A stretch of DNA of 64,000 nt from Prevotella melaninogenica (lineage in GTDB: Bacteria; Bacteroidota; Bacteroidia; Bacteroidales; Bacteroidaceae), in contig NZ_CP072347.1 in the NCBI RefSeq assembly GCF_018127925.1, positions 1,056,501-1,120,500 on the forward strand, in the 5' to 3' direction. Numbering within the stretch: the stretch's first letter is position 1; every line of letters starts with the position of its first letter. The notes below the pieces were generated by a model. That model was not told the DNA's origin and made no database searches. It saw nothing but the letters and a program-made list of their open reading frames with translations. The position numbers and the translations under genes are program-made. Shown here piece by piece: positions 27,002 to 35,909 of the stretch.

Positions 27002-30000
27002 CTATTCGCCCTTTAATGGGAGAAAAGGAGTTGGTATGATCTCGTTTCTAACGACATACCAAATATAGCCAGAGACCTTCTCATAGCCCATGCGCATAAG
27101 CAAAGTCATATAGCGTTGTACTTGCTCATGATATTCTTCACGTGGTTTACCAAACTTGAAATCTACTACAATAATCTCCTTTCCATCGGTCATTACACGG
27201 TCAGGACGATGTTCATGAATATCTCCACTCTCCTTATCATAGTCAAGAATGGTGCACTCATTAAACAGCTTCCATCGTGAACTAAACCAATCTTTTACTT
27301 TCTCATTCATCAGAGCATTGGCAATCTTATTCTGCAATTTTCTCGATGTAACCTCATCATTATAGATAACTCCTTCTTGCTCTAATTCCTTTAAGCGAGG
27401 TTCAATATCATCTTCTGTAAGGATAGTAGAAAAGAGTTGGTGAAGTATATTTCCAACCTTTATGTAACGATTTGCGTCTGAAGGATCAATATCCTCACCA
27501 TTGATAAAGTCATGACTCTTATTACTCTGTCGGAAGCTAACAGGATGGGGGAAAGTTTCTATCTTTAACTTATGCGTCTTAGGTGTAAGTTCAAAAGGAT
27601 TCTCCGTAGACTTCTCCTTATCAACACGCTGTCCACAATCCAACAAAGTACCAAAATCAAAACTGATAGCCTCCTTATCACCAGCATCATCAATCGTTGC
27701 TCCTGGCAATTCATTAGCAAGATCATCAATAACTAATTGAATAATCTGTGAACGATCTGTGGCAGTATTACCATTTTGTAACTTAGTAAAAGTGGTTTTA
27801 GAAGCCTTTTTACCAGTAATAAATAGGTTCTTTCCTGCACGTGTAAAGGCAACATAAAGCAAATTCATGTTATCAACAGTATTCTGAAGATGCTCCTCTT
27901 TGTAATCATCTTCAAAGACAGTACCTATCATCTTTTTAGAAAAATCTATCGGAATCAACGGTAATTCTCCATAAGGTCTTTCCTTATTATCTCCTGGACA
28001 CCATATTGTATTACCAACAGTCTTCTCCAATCCCCAATCACAGAAAGGAATCAGAACGTTATCATATTCCAATCCCTTACTCTTATGAATAGTAATCAAA
28101 CGTATTCCATCAACTTCATCGCTTTGAATTGTATTGCTTGAAAGACTATCTTCCCATTCTTCGATGAAATCATCAATATCTGCAGGATGGTCTCTCAAAT
28201 ACTCATTCAATGTATCGTAGAATGTACATACGTATGCACTTTGTCCTTCAAGACTACCGAGATTAAAAAGTGAGTAAATCTCATCAACAAGGTCTACAAG
28301 TGACAATCTTAATAAAAAGTCAAACTTATTTACATAACCACTTGGTAAAAAAGACTTTAACTCTCTTTCACCTTCATCTACAAATAAAGCATTATTATCT
28401 TTATCCGACTGTATTACTTGTTGTTGATAGAGCTTAACCAACTTACTTTCTGTAAGTTTATCATCAGGATGTGTAAGCAATCGCAGAGCAGCAATAATCA
28501 CATTAACAGCTAACGAAGCATCCAATTGGAATGCCTCATCAGAAACAATACTTACATCTGTACCAAACTCACTTTGGAACTTATCAGCAATATCCTGTAT
28601 TACTCCTTTTGATCGGACAAGAATAGCAATATCCTTTTGTTTATACCCACGATTTAATAGTTCACGGATATTACTAACTAATTCATTGAGAACATTCTCG
28701 TTGTATTCTGATACTGCCTTTTTATCATAAGGAAAGAGTTTTATATGCACAAATCCCTTACCATCATCTTTCCTCGGTTTCTGTTCAATCTCTTTATAAG
28801 CTTCAATCAACTGAGCAGCACCTTTTATATCATCACTCTCTAATTCTTTAACTGTTTGTATAACAGCCTGCGTAAAGAAAGCATTATTAAATCGGATTAT
28901 ATTCTCTTCAGAACGATAGTTAGTTTCAAGAGGTTCTATCTTTATTTGCTCTTCAGAGAAGTCATACTCAATATTATTTAGTAATTTCCAATCACCTTGA
29001 CGCCATCGATAAATACTCTGCTTGACATCACCCACAATCAGATTATGTGACTCTATTTGAGCCATACAGTTATCAAGTAACTTGCGGAAGTTATTCCATT
29101 GGATAGTACTTGTATCTTGAAACTCATCAATCATGATATGCTTCAAGTAAGCTCCCATCTTCTCAAAAACAAAAGGCGTATCAGAATCTTTCATTAAAGT
29201 GCTAAGCAATGATTGTGTGTTACTTAGCATAAATCGGTTCGTGTCTTTATTTATCTCATCAACGGCTCCTGAGATAGCATGTAAAAGACGAAGTTGAGAA
29301 AGATGCTTAAGCGTAAGATTACTGGATTGATACTCCTTCCAACATTCTTTCCTATACTGTTCTAATAGTAGTAAGTCATCATACCATGACTCTGAAATAA
29401 AAGCACTAATACGCTCTTTCTCTCCAGCTGGACATTTCTTCAACAACCAGTTATCAGGACTCTCAAGACATTTCAAGACATTTGCTGATGGTCCTTCATC
29501 AGTAGGTTCATTCTCTACCAATTTAGTGATATATCCATACAATCCTTTAATAAAGTAACTTGTATCAATACCAGCATCACTTATTTTCTGAAGCAGTTTT
29601 CCAGCCTGTTCTTTGACCTTCTTAGGGCTTTCCTTACGTCTCCTACGCAAATCCGTGATTAAATCGTCAAAAAAAGATTCTTCACGAAACCGATTATCAA
29701 GTTCAGCTTTATGGTCTTTATAGAAGTCCTTAAAGATATTTTTTCCGAAGTCCTTTATCTGTCCAATAACATTCCATCCCTTGTCATCTTCTATATTTTT
29801 ATCGATATAATCGCGAATCCAACTAAGAACCTCTTCCCCTTCTTCAAGACTATTAATCAATTCATCAACAGCCTGAGCCTCTACTTGTTCATCATTGAGA
29901 TCAATACGAAGATTAGCTGTAAGATTCAACTCACGAGCAAGATTACGCAATACAGACTGAAAGAAGGCATCAATCGTCTGTACACAAAATTCATTATAAT

Positions 30001-30304
30001 GATGGGTAAGCAGCGATAACGCTTCAGCAGCATTCTCTCTAATTGTTTGCTCAGGAAAGCCAGTCTTCTGTAATACTTGCTCATAGTAAGCCTGCGAATC
30101 TGGCAATTTATGTGCAATACCATACAGTTGAGAAAGAATACGCGTTTTCATTTCTTGCGTCGCCTTATTAGTAAAGGTTACGGCAAGAATCTTCTTATAA
30201 TCTTGTGGATTCTTTACCACTAAGGTGATATATTCTGATGCTAATGTAAATGTTTTGCCTGAACCTGCTGATGCTTTATAAACCGTTAATGCTTTTTCCA
30301 TCAT
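27002..30304 (-). CDS. AddA/RecB-like helicase-nuclease
   Basis: A 1100-residue protein with SF1A helicase motifs: YKASAGSGKTFTLASEY (Walker A), TFTNKATQEMKTRI, MIDEFQDTSTIQW, GDVKQSIYRWRQGD, ETNYRSEENI, RLITIHKSKGLEYDNV and LLYVAFTRAGKNLF. The C-terminus holds a RecB-family nuclease (IIVVDFKFGK, YHEQVQRYMTLL). It likely pairs with the AddB-like protein to process DNA ends for recombination, and may act in anti-phage degradation. The start is ATG-ATG, so 30301 is equally possible. It is followed 52 bases later by the partner gene. Confidence 0.88.
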   Translation of the reverse strand: MMEKALTVYKASAGSGKTFTLASEYITLVVKNPQDYKKILAVTFTNKATQEMKTRILSQLYGIAHKLPDSQAYYEQVLQKTGFPEQTIRENAAEALSLLTHHYNEFCVQTIDAFFQSVLRNLARELNLTANLRIDLNDEQVEAQAVDELINSLEEGEEVLSWIRDYIDKNIEDDKGWNVIGQIKDFGKNIFKDFYKDHKAELDNRFREESFFDDLITDLRRRRKESPKKVKEQAGKLLQKISDAGIDTSYFIKGLYGYITKLVENEPTDEGPSANVLKCLESPDNWLLKKCPAGEKERISAFISESWYDDLLLLEQYRKECWKEYQSSNLTLKHLSQLRLLHAISGAVDEINKDTNRFMLSNTQSLLSTLMKDSDTPFVFEKMGAYLKHIMIDEFQDTSTIQWNNFRKLLDNCMAQIESHNLIVGDVKQSIYRWRQGDWKLLNNIEYDFSEEQIKIEPLETNYRSEENIIRFNNAFFTQAVIQTVKELESDDIKGAAQLIEAYKEIEQKPRKDDGKGFVHIKLFPYDKKAVSEYNENVLNELVSNIRELLNRGYKQKDIAILVRSKGVIQDIADKFQSEFGTDVSIVSDEAFQLDASLAVNVIIAALRLLTHPDDKLTESKLVKLYQQQVIQSDKDNNALFVDEGERELKSFLPSGYVNKFDFLLRLSLVDLVDEIYSLFNLGSLEGQSAYVCTFYDTLNEYLRDHPADIDDFIEEWEDSLSSNTIQSDEVDGIRLITIHKSKGLEYDNVLIPFCDWGLEKTVGNTIWCPGDNKERPYGELPLIPIDFSKKMIGTVFEDDYKEEHLQNTVDNMNLLYVAFTRAGKNLFITGKKASKTTFTKLQNGNTATDRSQIIQLVIDDLANELPGATIDDAGDKEAISFDFGTLLDCGQRVDKEKSTENPFELTPKTHKLKIETFPHPVSFRQSNKSHDFINGEDIDPSDANRYIKVGNILHQLFSTILTEDDIEPRLKELEQEGVIYNDEVTSRKLQNKIANALMNEKVKDWFSSRWKLFNECTILDYDKESGDIHEHRPDRVMTDGKEIIVVDFKFGKPREEYHEQVQRYMTLLMRMGYEKVSGYIWYVVRNEIIPTPFLPLKGE

Positions 30305-30325
30305 AAATATTAGTAAAGATTGATG

Positions 30326-31165
30326 TTAGAGTCTGACACAATAGGTGAACATATCGGGGAAGAGTTCCTCTATATTTGTTGGCTTTTGTCCAAAGATACC
30401 AAAAATGGTACTACCACTTCCCGACATCTGTGCATACAAAGCTCCATTCTCATACAGTTTCTCTTTAACTGTTGCCAATATAGGGTGTATAGCAAAAATA
30501 GACTTTTCAAAATCATTTGTTAGTTCAGCGCGCCATGTATCAATTGGTTGACGTACAATATCACGACAACTTTTCACTGGTTTCTTAGGAGTAACACCCG
30601 CGAATGCTTCAGCTGTTGAAACGGCTACATCAGGCTTTACAAGTGCAAGATAATACCCTTCTAAATTGTTCCCCTCATTGTCTGCTGGGGCAAGAACATC
30701 TCCAATGCCCGTCGCATAAGCAATTTCAGAGCGAATAAAGAATGCACAGTCAGCACCCAATTGGGCTGCATAACGCTCCATCTCTGCATTACCCATATTC
30801 AAACGAAAACGCTCATCAAGTAATCGAATCATATAAGCAGCATCAGCTGAACCACCACCAAGTCCTGCCTGCATAGGAATACGCTTAACAAGGTGAACAT
30901 GTATACGAGGTAATTCATAATCTTTTGCAAGGAGATGATAAGCCTTAACTACCAAATTATTGCGCTCATCACATTCTACAGCATGACCAGTCACTTTTAA
31001 GTCTATGGGAGTAGGAGAGGGAAACTCCTCATCCATCTTTTTAATTTCCAACACATCACATAAAGGAACAGGATAAAAAACTGTTTCAAGGTCATGATAG
31101 CCATCAGGACGTTTTGCAACAATATTTAAACCAAGGTTGATTTTACAGCAAGGAAAGGTAATCAT
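30326..31165 (-). CDS. ispE: 4-diphosphocytidyl-2-C-methyl-D-erythritol kinase
   Basis: A 279-residue GHMP kinase of the MEP isoprenoid pathway that phosphorylates CDP-methylerythritol. Motifs: CCKINLGLNIVAKRPDGYH at the start, the ATP loop PMQAGLGGGSADAAYM, and the C-terminal AQMSGSGSTIFGIF. The length is usual. The addA-like gene begins 21 bases downstream, so they may be one transcript. A CAAAGATA at 31199-31206 gives a leftward -7 element. Confidence 0.95.
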   Translation of the reverse strand: MITFPCCKINLGLNIVAKRPDGYHDLETVFYPVPLCDVLEIKKMDEEFPSPTPIDLKVTGHAVECDERNNLVVKAYHLLAKDYELPRIHVHLVKRIPMQAGLGGGSADAAYMIRLLDERFRLNMGNAEMERYAAQLGADCAFFIRSEIAYATGIGDVLAPADNEGNNLEGYYLALVKPDVAVSTAEAFAGVTPKKPVKSCRDIVRQPIDTWRAELTNDFEKSIFAIHPILATVKEKLYENGALYAQMSGSGSTIFGIFGQKPTNIEELFPDMFTYCVRL

Positions 31166-31249
31166 AGTCTAAAATTATAATTAAAGAATTCTTTTTTGCA
31201 AAGATAATAAAAGGTTACAAGATTGATGTTAGAAATGGAATATTTTTTG

Positions 31250-31257
31250 TAATTTTG
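31250..31257 (+). promoter_or_regulatory. -7 element just before dnaB
   Basis: TAATTTTG ends only 7 bases before the dnaB ATG at 31265, leaving almost no room for an untranslated leader. The -33 partner is weak. Confidence 0.5.
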
Positions 31258-31264
31258 CCACCAT

Positions 31265-32785
31265 ATGGCAGAAAGAAGTAATAACAATAAAAGTAGTCGT
31301 AGAACCAAGCAGGCTCCTATCGACACGACGTTTGGTCACCTACAACCACAAGCAACTGACATTGAAAAGGTTGTTTTAGGTGCACTTATGATTGATAAGG
31401 ATGCCTTTACTGTTGTCTCAGAGATTATCAAACCAGAAACATTCTATGAGTCTCGTCATGAGAAAATCTATGAAGCTGTACAATCTCTGAATCTGCAGGA
31501 GAAGCCTGTAGATATTATGACCGTAGTAGAAGAACTTCGACATAAAGGAACACTTGAAGAAGTTGGTGGTCCTGCATATATCGTTGAGCTTAGCTCCAAT
31601 GTTGCTTCATCTGCACACATTGAGTATCATGCACATATTCTTGCACAAAAGTTCTTGGCACGACAACTCATCCAGTTTGCATCAATGATTGAGACTGATG
31701 CTTTCGATGAAACCGTGGATGTTGACGAGTTGATGCAGAAAGCCGAGGGTGCTCTGTTTGAGATTTCCCAGAAGAATATGCTACAAGATTATGTACAGAT
31801 TGACTCTGTCGTTGAACAAGCCCATCAATTACTTCTCAAGGCTGCAAACAATAAGGGTAGCTTAACTGGCGTACCAAGTGGTTTCCACGACTTAGACAAG
31901 ATAACAGCAGGTTGGCAGGCATCCGACTTGGTTATTATTGCTGGTCGTCCTGCCATGGGTAAGACTTCTTTTGCACTTAGTATTGCTAAAAATATTGCCA
32001 TTGACTATCGTAAGCCAATTGCGTTCTTCTCTCTTGAGATGAACAACGTACAGCTTGTCAATCGTTTAATATCAAACGTTTGTTCTGTACCTGGTAACAA
32101 GATTCTTAATGGTCAGCTAACACCTGACGAGTGGGAGCGTTTCGACTCTAACATACGAAAGATGCAGGGTGCACCGATTTATATTGACGATACACCTGGA
32201 CTTTCAATCTTCGAACTTCGTACAAAAGCGCGTCGATTGGTGCGTGAACATAATATTGAAGTGCTCATGATTGACTACTTACAGCTGATGAATGCCAATG
32301 GTATGCGCTTCAATAGCCGTCAGGAGGAGGTTTCTACTATTAGCCGTTCCTTGAAGGGACTTGCAAAAGAGCTGAACATTCCAATATTAGCACTGTCACA
32401 GTTGAGTCGTGCGGTTGAACAACGCGATCCACGTGAGGGTAAACGTCCACAGTTAAGTGACTTGCGTGAGTCTGGAGCTATCGAGCAGGATGCCGATATG
32501 GTACTCTTTGTGCATCGACCAGAGTATTATCATATTCTGCAAGATGATCATGGTAACGACCTTCATGGTATGGCTCAGATTATTATTGCCAAGCATCGTA
32601 AGGGTGCAACTGGTGATGTTCTACTCAACTTCCGTGGTGAATACACTCGTTTTGCTAATCCTGAGGATTTGGATATGGCTGCTCCAATGCCTAATGACCC
32701 ATTGGGTGGTGAGATTATTGGTAGCAAGATGAATGATGATCCTATACCACCATACCCAGGTGGGGATATGAGAGTACCCTTCTAA
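31265..32785 (+). CDS. dnaB: Replicative DNA helicase DnaB
   Basis: A 506-residue hexameric 5'-3' helicase of the replication fork. The N-terminal domain begins with QATDIEKVVLGALMID; the RecA-like domain has GFHDLDKITAGWQ, the Walker A PAMGKTSFAL, FFSLEMNN, LMIDYLQLM (Walker B) and the arginine-finger region LSRAVEQR, then LSDLRESGAIEQDAD and AKHRKGATG. The length fits with an extended N-terminus. No intein is present at the usual Walker A position. The promoter element lies directly against the start codon. Confidence 0.96.
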   Translation: MAERSNNNKSSRRTKQAPIDTTFGHLQPQATDIEKVVLGALMIDKDAFTVVSEIIKPETFYESRHEKIYEAVQSLNLQEKPVDIMTVVEELRHKGTLEEVGGPAYIVELSSNVASSAHIEYHAHILAQKFLARQLIQFASMIETDAFDETVDVDELMQKAEGALFEISQKNMLQDYVQIDSVVEQAHQLLLKAANNKGSLTGVPSGFHDLDKITAGWQASDLVIIAGRPAMGKTSFALSIAKNIAIDYRKPIAFFSLEMNNVQLVNRLISNVCSVPGNKILNGQLTPDEWERFDSNIRKMQGAPIYIDDTPGLSIFELRTKARRLVREHNIEVLMIDYLQLMNANGMRFNSRQEEVSTISRSLKGLAKELNIPILALSQLSRAVEQRDPREGKRPQLSDLRESGAIEQDADMVLFVHRPEYYHILQDDHGNDLHGMAQIIIAKHRKGATGDVLLNFRGEYTRFANPEDLDMAAPMPNDPLGGEIIGSKMNDDPIPPYPGGDMRVPF

Positions 32786-32841
32786 GCGACATTAGGCAAT
32801 CATTTCAAGACGCATAAAGTCTACGAAATTTCATTACAAAA

Positions 32842-32888
32842 ATGACGACTATCAAACCTCATGTAAGGTCAAAATAGTCGTTATTTTT
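32842..32888 (+). terminator. Intrinsic terminator of dnaB
   Basis: ATGACGACTAT (32842-32852) pairs with ATAGTCGTTAT (32874-32884; one G-U pair), followed by a T-run. Confidence 0.8.
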
Positions 32889-32912
32889 TGTCTTTGTAAC
32901 TAACCGATTATC

Positions 32913-32981
32913 AAGTAGTTGCAAAACACTATACAAAAAGGTGCTTAATTAGACTTCAAAAGGGCATTAGTAACATTGCAA
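32913..32981 (+). repeat. Dispersed repeat, copy B (left half only)
   Basis: Matches copy A from CAAGT...CAAAACA through GTGCTTAATTAGACTTC, AAAAGGGCATTAGTAACATTG, then diverges at 32982. The missing right half is found at 50079-50165, beyond the mobile element. Confidence 0.8.
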
Positions 32982-33018
32982 GATAATTATTAAAATGTAT
33001 CTAATTGAAAATAAAGAA

Positions 33019-33060
33019 GTTACCTTATCGCATAAGCCAAACAGGTAACGATTTGGAAAC
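33019..33060. other. GTTACC/GGTAAC inverted site near the left end
   Basis: GTTACC (33019-33024) and GGTAAC (33044-33049) form a dyad. The right arm and its flank (33042-33060) match 49935-49953 at 16 of 19 bases in the same orientation, so this is probably a recombinase-binding or attachment-associated site. Confidence 0.4.
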
Positions 33061-33203
33061 GAGCGGACTACTGGGCTTCGCTGTTTTCTGCCTAACAAAG
33101 AACGCTTATTATTCTGTTTGCAAAGATAATACTTTCTTGCCGAATAATGAGCATTATGATGAGAATAAATATAAAAAAACATATAACTTAATATAGTATC
33201 ATA

Positions 33204-35096
33204 TCACTTCTGAATAGCATCTTCAAGACTTGGATAACCGCCAGAACCTCTATATACATAATTACAAAGTGTGTTGTAAATACTTTTTATGGTTTTTTCT
33301 CTTCCAACTACATATTGTGGCACATTAGAAGAGGTAATGTGAAGCAAAGGATTTGAAAAATAATCCATACCATTCAGTGTGTATTTCATCCACTCAGCAC
33401 AAAAATAAAAGTGTACCTCCGCATCTATACCATCCTTAGTGAAATGGATAAAAAATTCATTTGAAAGCGTACAATCTGCATATTGGACTAGAAATGAAAC
33501 CGATATTGTTCTCAGTTTTGAAATTTCATCAATAGCTTTTAGCAACTCACTCTTGTATATTGGAGTACGAGCATCGTGATGTGATAACGGATTGAGGATT
33601 CTCTCCCTATACATCTGTATATCTGGAGTAATATCAGGAATTCCTGTGTCTGAATAAAACTGATTGAGAGCACCCATCATGTTGGATAGTTGTTTAGGAG
33701 AAGTTTTTGGGAAAGGGGCTCTCTGAAATTCTACTGTAGCATTGAATGGTAGCAATCTTTTAAGCTGCTCTTCACATTCACGTCTTAATGCATTGGCAGA
33801 CGCAGCATAGTCACGTTGCTCATAAAAAGCTTTTGCCCTATCAATTGCATTCTGATTATCAACAAGTAGATAGTCTGGTATATTGTCTATATCATCATTC
33901 AAACTGTATAATTCCTTGAACAACCAGCTGCTATCATGTTTCTGCTGTCTAATCTTTGACCTTAGAATATCGAAGAAGGTGTAATCATGCGTGAAAAGTA
34001 GTATCTGATAATTACTTTCATAACTCAAAATAATGTCCATTACTTCAAGTCTTGTAGACATATCTAGACTAATCAGCAAATCATCGAGGAATAGTGCAGA
34101 GGCACCATCATCCTCGGCACGGTGCATAATTTCAACAACTGCAAAACGCATCGCAATGGCAAGGCAAGTAAGTTTTGCCTCATTGAAAAAGGAGCGAGGA
34201 TGTAATATGTCATTATGTCCAACAATATGGTTATGGCTGAATTCTGCCTTAACCTTTATTTTGGGAGGTAATATTTTTTTGTTATATAATACTCCTGGCC
34301 CCATCTGGACATCTGTAATCCTTGCATTCTCATAGTCCATCTGAAGTCTTGCATTCAATTTGAAGCTATTAGAAATCATCTGATTGGCCTTAGTTTCAAT
34401 TAGGGTCACATTATTCTTTATCTGTCTGTTAAATTCTTTCAGCAGTCTGGAATAACGTATGTATTCATCAGAAGTCTTCAAAATATAATGTGGATTAGAA
34501 CCTCTCTTTAGATTCTGAAGGTTATTATTTAAATACTTCCACCAGTAGTCAGCTGTCATTACAGATGATTGTGTACCATCATAGTGAATGAGTTTCATGG
34601 ATGGTTGTAAAATTAGAGCTGGGAAAATATCACTGACGAAAATATTGAAGATCTCGGGCTGCTTGCTATTTTTAAAATCGAAGATGGCAGAAAGAAACTT
34701 GTAGTTCATGAAGGTACTAGATCCTGCAGTAATGCTCATAAAAGGGTCTGTAGAAGTATTACACCTGACATTTGAGTCTTCATAAGACTTTCTACGACCG
34801 TCATCTTCAGATATAAATTCTAAATCAATACCAGACCTCTGAGTATCAGGTAAGAATTTGTTACGAAGATTTTCCGTGTTATCTGCTACAAAATATTTCT
34901 GTGCATCATCTATTGTTGGTCTTTTATAACAACTCTGAAACAAGGTATAGATAGCCCAATAGAGAGAACTCTTTCCACTACCATTCTCTCCATACAGAAG
35001 CAAATTCTTACCTTCAATATCCATCTTGAAAGGGCGATGGAAAAACTTGAAGTTTTCTATCTTTATGCTATTAATCTTCCACTTTGTCATGGTCAT
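33204..35096 (-). CDS. SMC/RecF-type AAA ATPase, candidate defence protein
   Basis: A 630-residue ATPase. The N-terminus KINSIKIENFKFF leads into Walker A (GENGSGKSS, residues 36-44). A conserved SFFNEAKLTCLAIAMRFA stands near residues 300-318, where ABC-type ATPases have the signature motif, and Walker B is ALFLDDLLISLD (Asp338-339), followed by QILLFTHDYTFF (switch His). The region between the Walker motifs is short, with no long coiled coil. The C-terminal 200 residues hold a helical part (YAASANALRRECEEQLKRLL, LNPLSHHDART) that recalls HEPN-like or ATPase-linked helical domains, but no nuclease motif is certain. ATG at 35096 or 35090; it overlaps the 243-residue partner gene by 26 bases, so translation is coupled. 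Confidence 0.75.
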   Translation of the reverse strand: MTMTKWKINSIKIENFKFFHRPFKMDIEGKNLLLYGENGSGKSSLYWAIYTLFQSCYKRPTIDDAQKYFVADNTENLRNKFLPDTQRSGIDLEFISEDDGRRKSYEDSNVRCNTSTDPFMSITAGSSTFMNYKFLSAIFDFKNSKQPEIFNIFVSDIFPALILQPSMKLIHYDGTQSSVMTADYWWKYLNNNLQNLKRGSNPHYILKTSDEYIRYSRLLKEFNRQIKNNVTLIETKANQMISNSFKLNARLQMDYENARITDVQMGPGVLYNKKILPPKIKVKAEFSHNHIVGHNDILHPRSFFNEAKLTCLAIAMRFAVVEIMHRAEDDGASALFLDDLLISLDMSTRLEVMDIILSYESNYQILLFTHDYTFFDILRSKIRQQKHDSSWLFKELYSLNDDIDNIPDYLLVDNQNAIDRAKAFYEQRDYAASANALRRECEEQLKRLLPFNATVEFQRAPFPKTSPKQLSNMMGALNQFYSDTGIPDITPDIQMYRERILNPLSHHDARTPIYKSELLKAIDEISKLRTISVSFLVQYADCTLSNEFFIHFTKDGIDAEVHFYFCAEWMKYTLNGMDYFSNPLLHITSSNVPQYVVGREKTIKSIYNTLCNYVYRGSGGYPSLEDAIQK

Positions 35097-35802
35097 GGAT
35101 TTTGTTCGCAAAAGACATCAAATTAGTAAACAGAATACGCACTTTACGTACATCGTTCATAACTTCAGTTTTATTATCAAGAAGGGCATCGAATATAGTA
35201 TTGACACCATTTTCTTTTATTTGGCTTTTATCCAAAAGAGCTTTCCAAGAATTAAATAAATTCAAGTTGACCCCCATTTCTTTTAGAGAAGGTTGCATAA
35301 TCTGAGCAATGCTTAGAGAATCACGGACATCTGTAAACATACTCAACCGAAGCTGAAAATACTTGTCGTTTATATGCTTAGAAATATTCATCGACATATC
35401 TGAAACTATTAAGGCACTGTAACCGTAAACTCTTTGAGTATCTTGGTCTTCTTTTCTAAATTCAAAGTTCAATAATTGTGTTTTTGTCAGTTTTTTTTTG
35501 AATTTCATTTTGTCCTTGCTGAAGAACAAGGCAACATATCCAGCTATACTACCAATTTCAAACATCAAATAATCATAACTCACTTTTTTCTGATAATCAG
35601 GATTAAGTCCCACATAAAGCCCATCGTCATCTCTCATTTTATTGGTAATAATCTGCGAGTTTGTTAGGAATTTTTCACAATCTATAGGAACAAAGATAAA
35701 AGGAGCCCTATTATCCATGTCCATCAAACTCCACTTCTGCTCAACTTGAGAGCGGTTGTAGACAAAGCCGATATCACCAATACGAAGCCTATCTTCAGAC
35801 AT
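35071..35802 (-). CDS. Partner protein of the ATPase, unknown function
   Basis: A 243-residue protein with no signal peptide or membrane helix. I cannot name a family with confidence. The start RIGDIGFVYNRSQ, the middle DGLYVGLNPDYQKK with YDYLMFEIGSIAGYV, and LTKTQLLNFEFR vaguely recall target recognition domains of type I restriction S subunits, which have a 'GD...', 'sDGLYVav', 'iskt.L.niei' order. The second half is helical. It has its own consensus promoter, is the first gene of the two-gene operon, and its end overlaps the ATPase gene. A DNA- or effector-recognition subunit is a reasonable guess only. Confidence 0.6.
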   Translation of the reverse strand: MSEDRLRIGDIGFVYNRSQVEQKWSLMDMDNRAPFIFVPIDCEKFLTNSQIITNKMRDDDGLYVGLNPDYQKKVSYDYLMFEIGSIAGYVALFFSKDKMKFKKKLTKTQLLNFEFRKEDQDTQRVYGYSALIVSDMSMNISKHINDKYFQLRLSMFTDVRDSLSIAQIMQPSLKEMGVNLNLFNSWKALLDKSQIKENGVNTIFDALLDNKTEVMNDVRKVRILFTNLMSFANKIHDHDKVED

Positions 35803-35829
35803 CTATCATTATAAATGTTTAATAGATTG

Positions 35830-35862
35830 CAAAGATACTGTTTTTTATCAAGAAATTGCAAA
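35830..35862 (-). promoter_or_regulatory. Promoter of the ATPase operon
   Basis: On the minus strand TTTG (35859-35862), 21 bases, then TATCTTTG (35830-35837), 28 bases before the start codon at 35802. It separates this cargo from the upstream mobilization genes. Confidence 0.7.
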
Positions 35863-35909
35863 TAAACTCGGATTTCTGCGTAATATGATGTATTCTTTAT
35901 TGCTGCGAG

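Noticed and set aside
21444-30304. Helicase plus AddB/AddA-like genes as a defence island
   Set aside because: They are core repair genes with normal composition, next to ispE and dnaB; no sign of transfer.
33005-33196. 63-codon frame just inside the left end of the element
   Set aside because: TTG start, no ribosome site, and it overlaps the GTTACC dyad; more likely non-coding end sequence.
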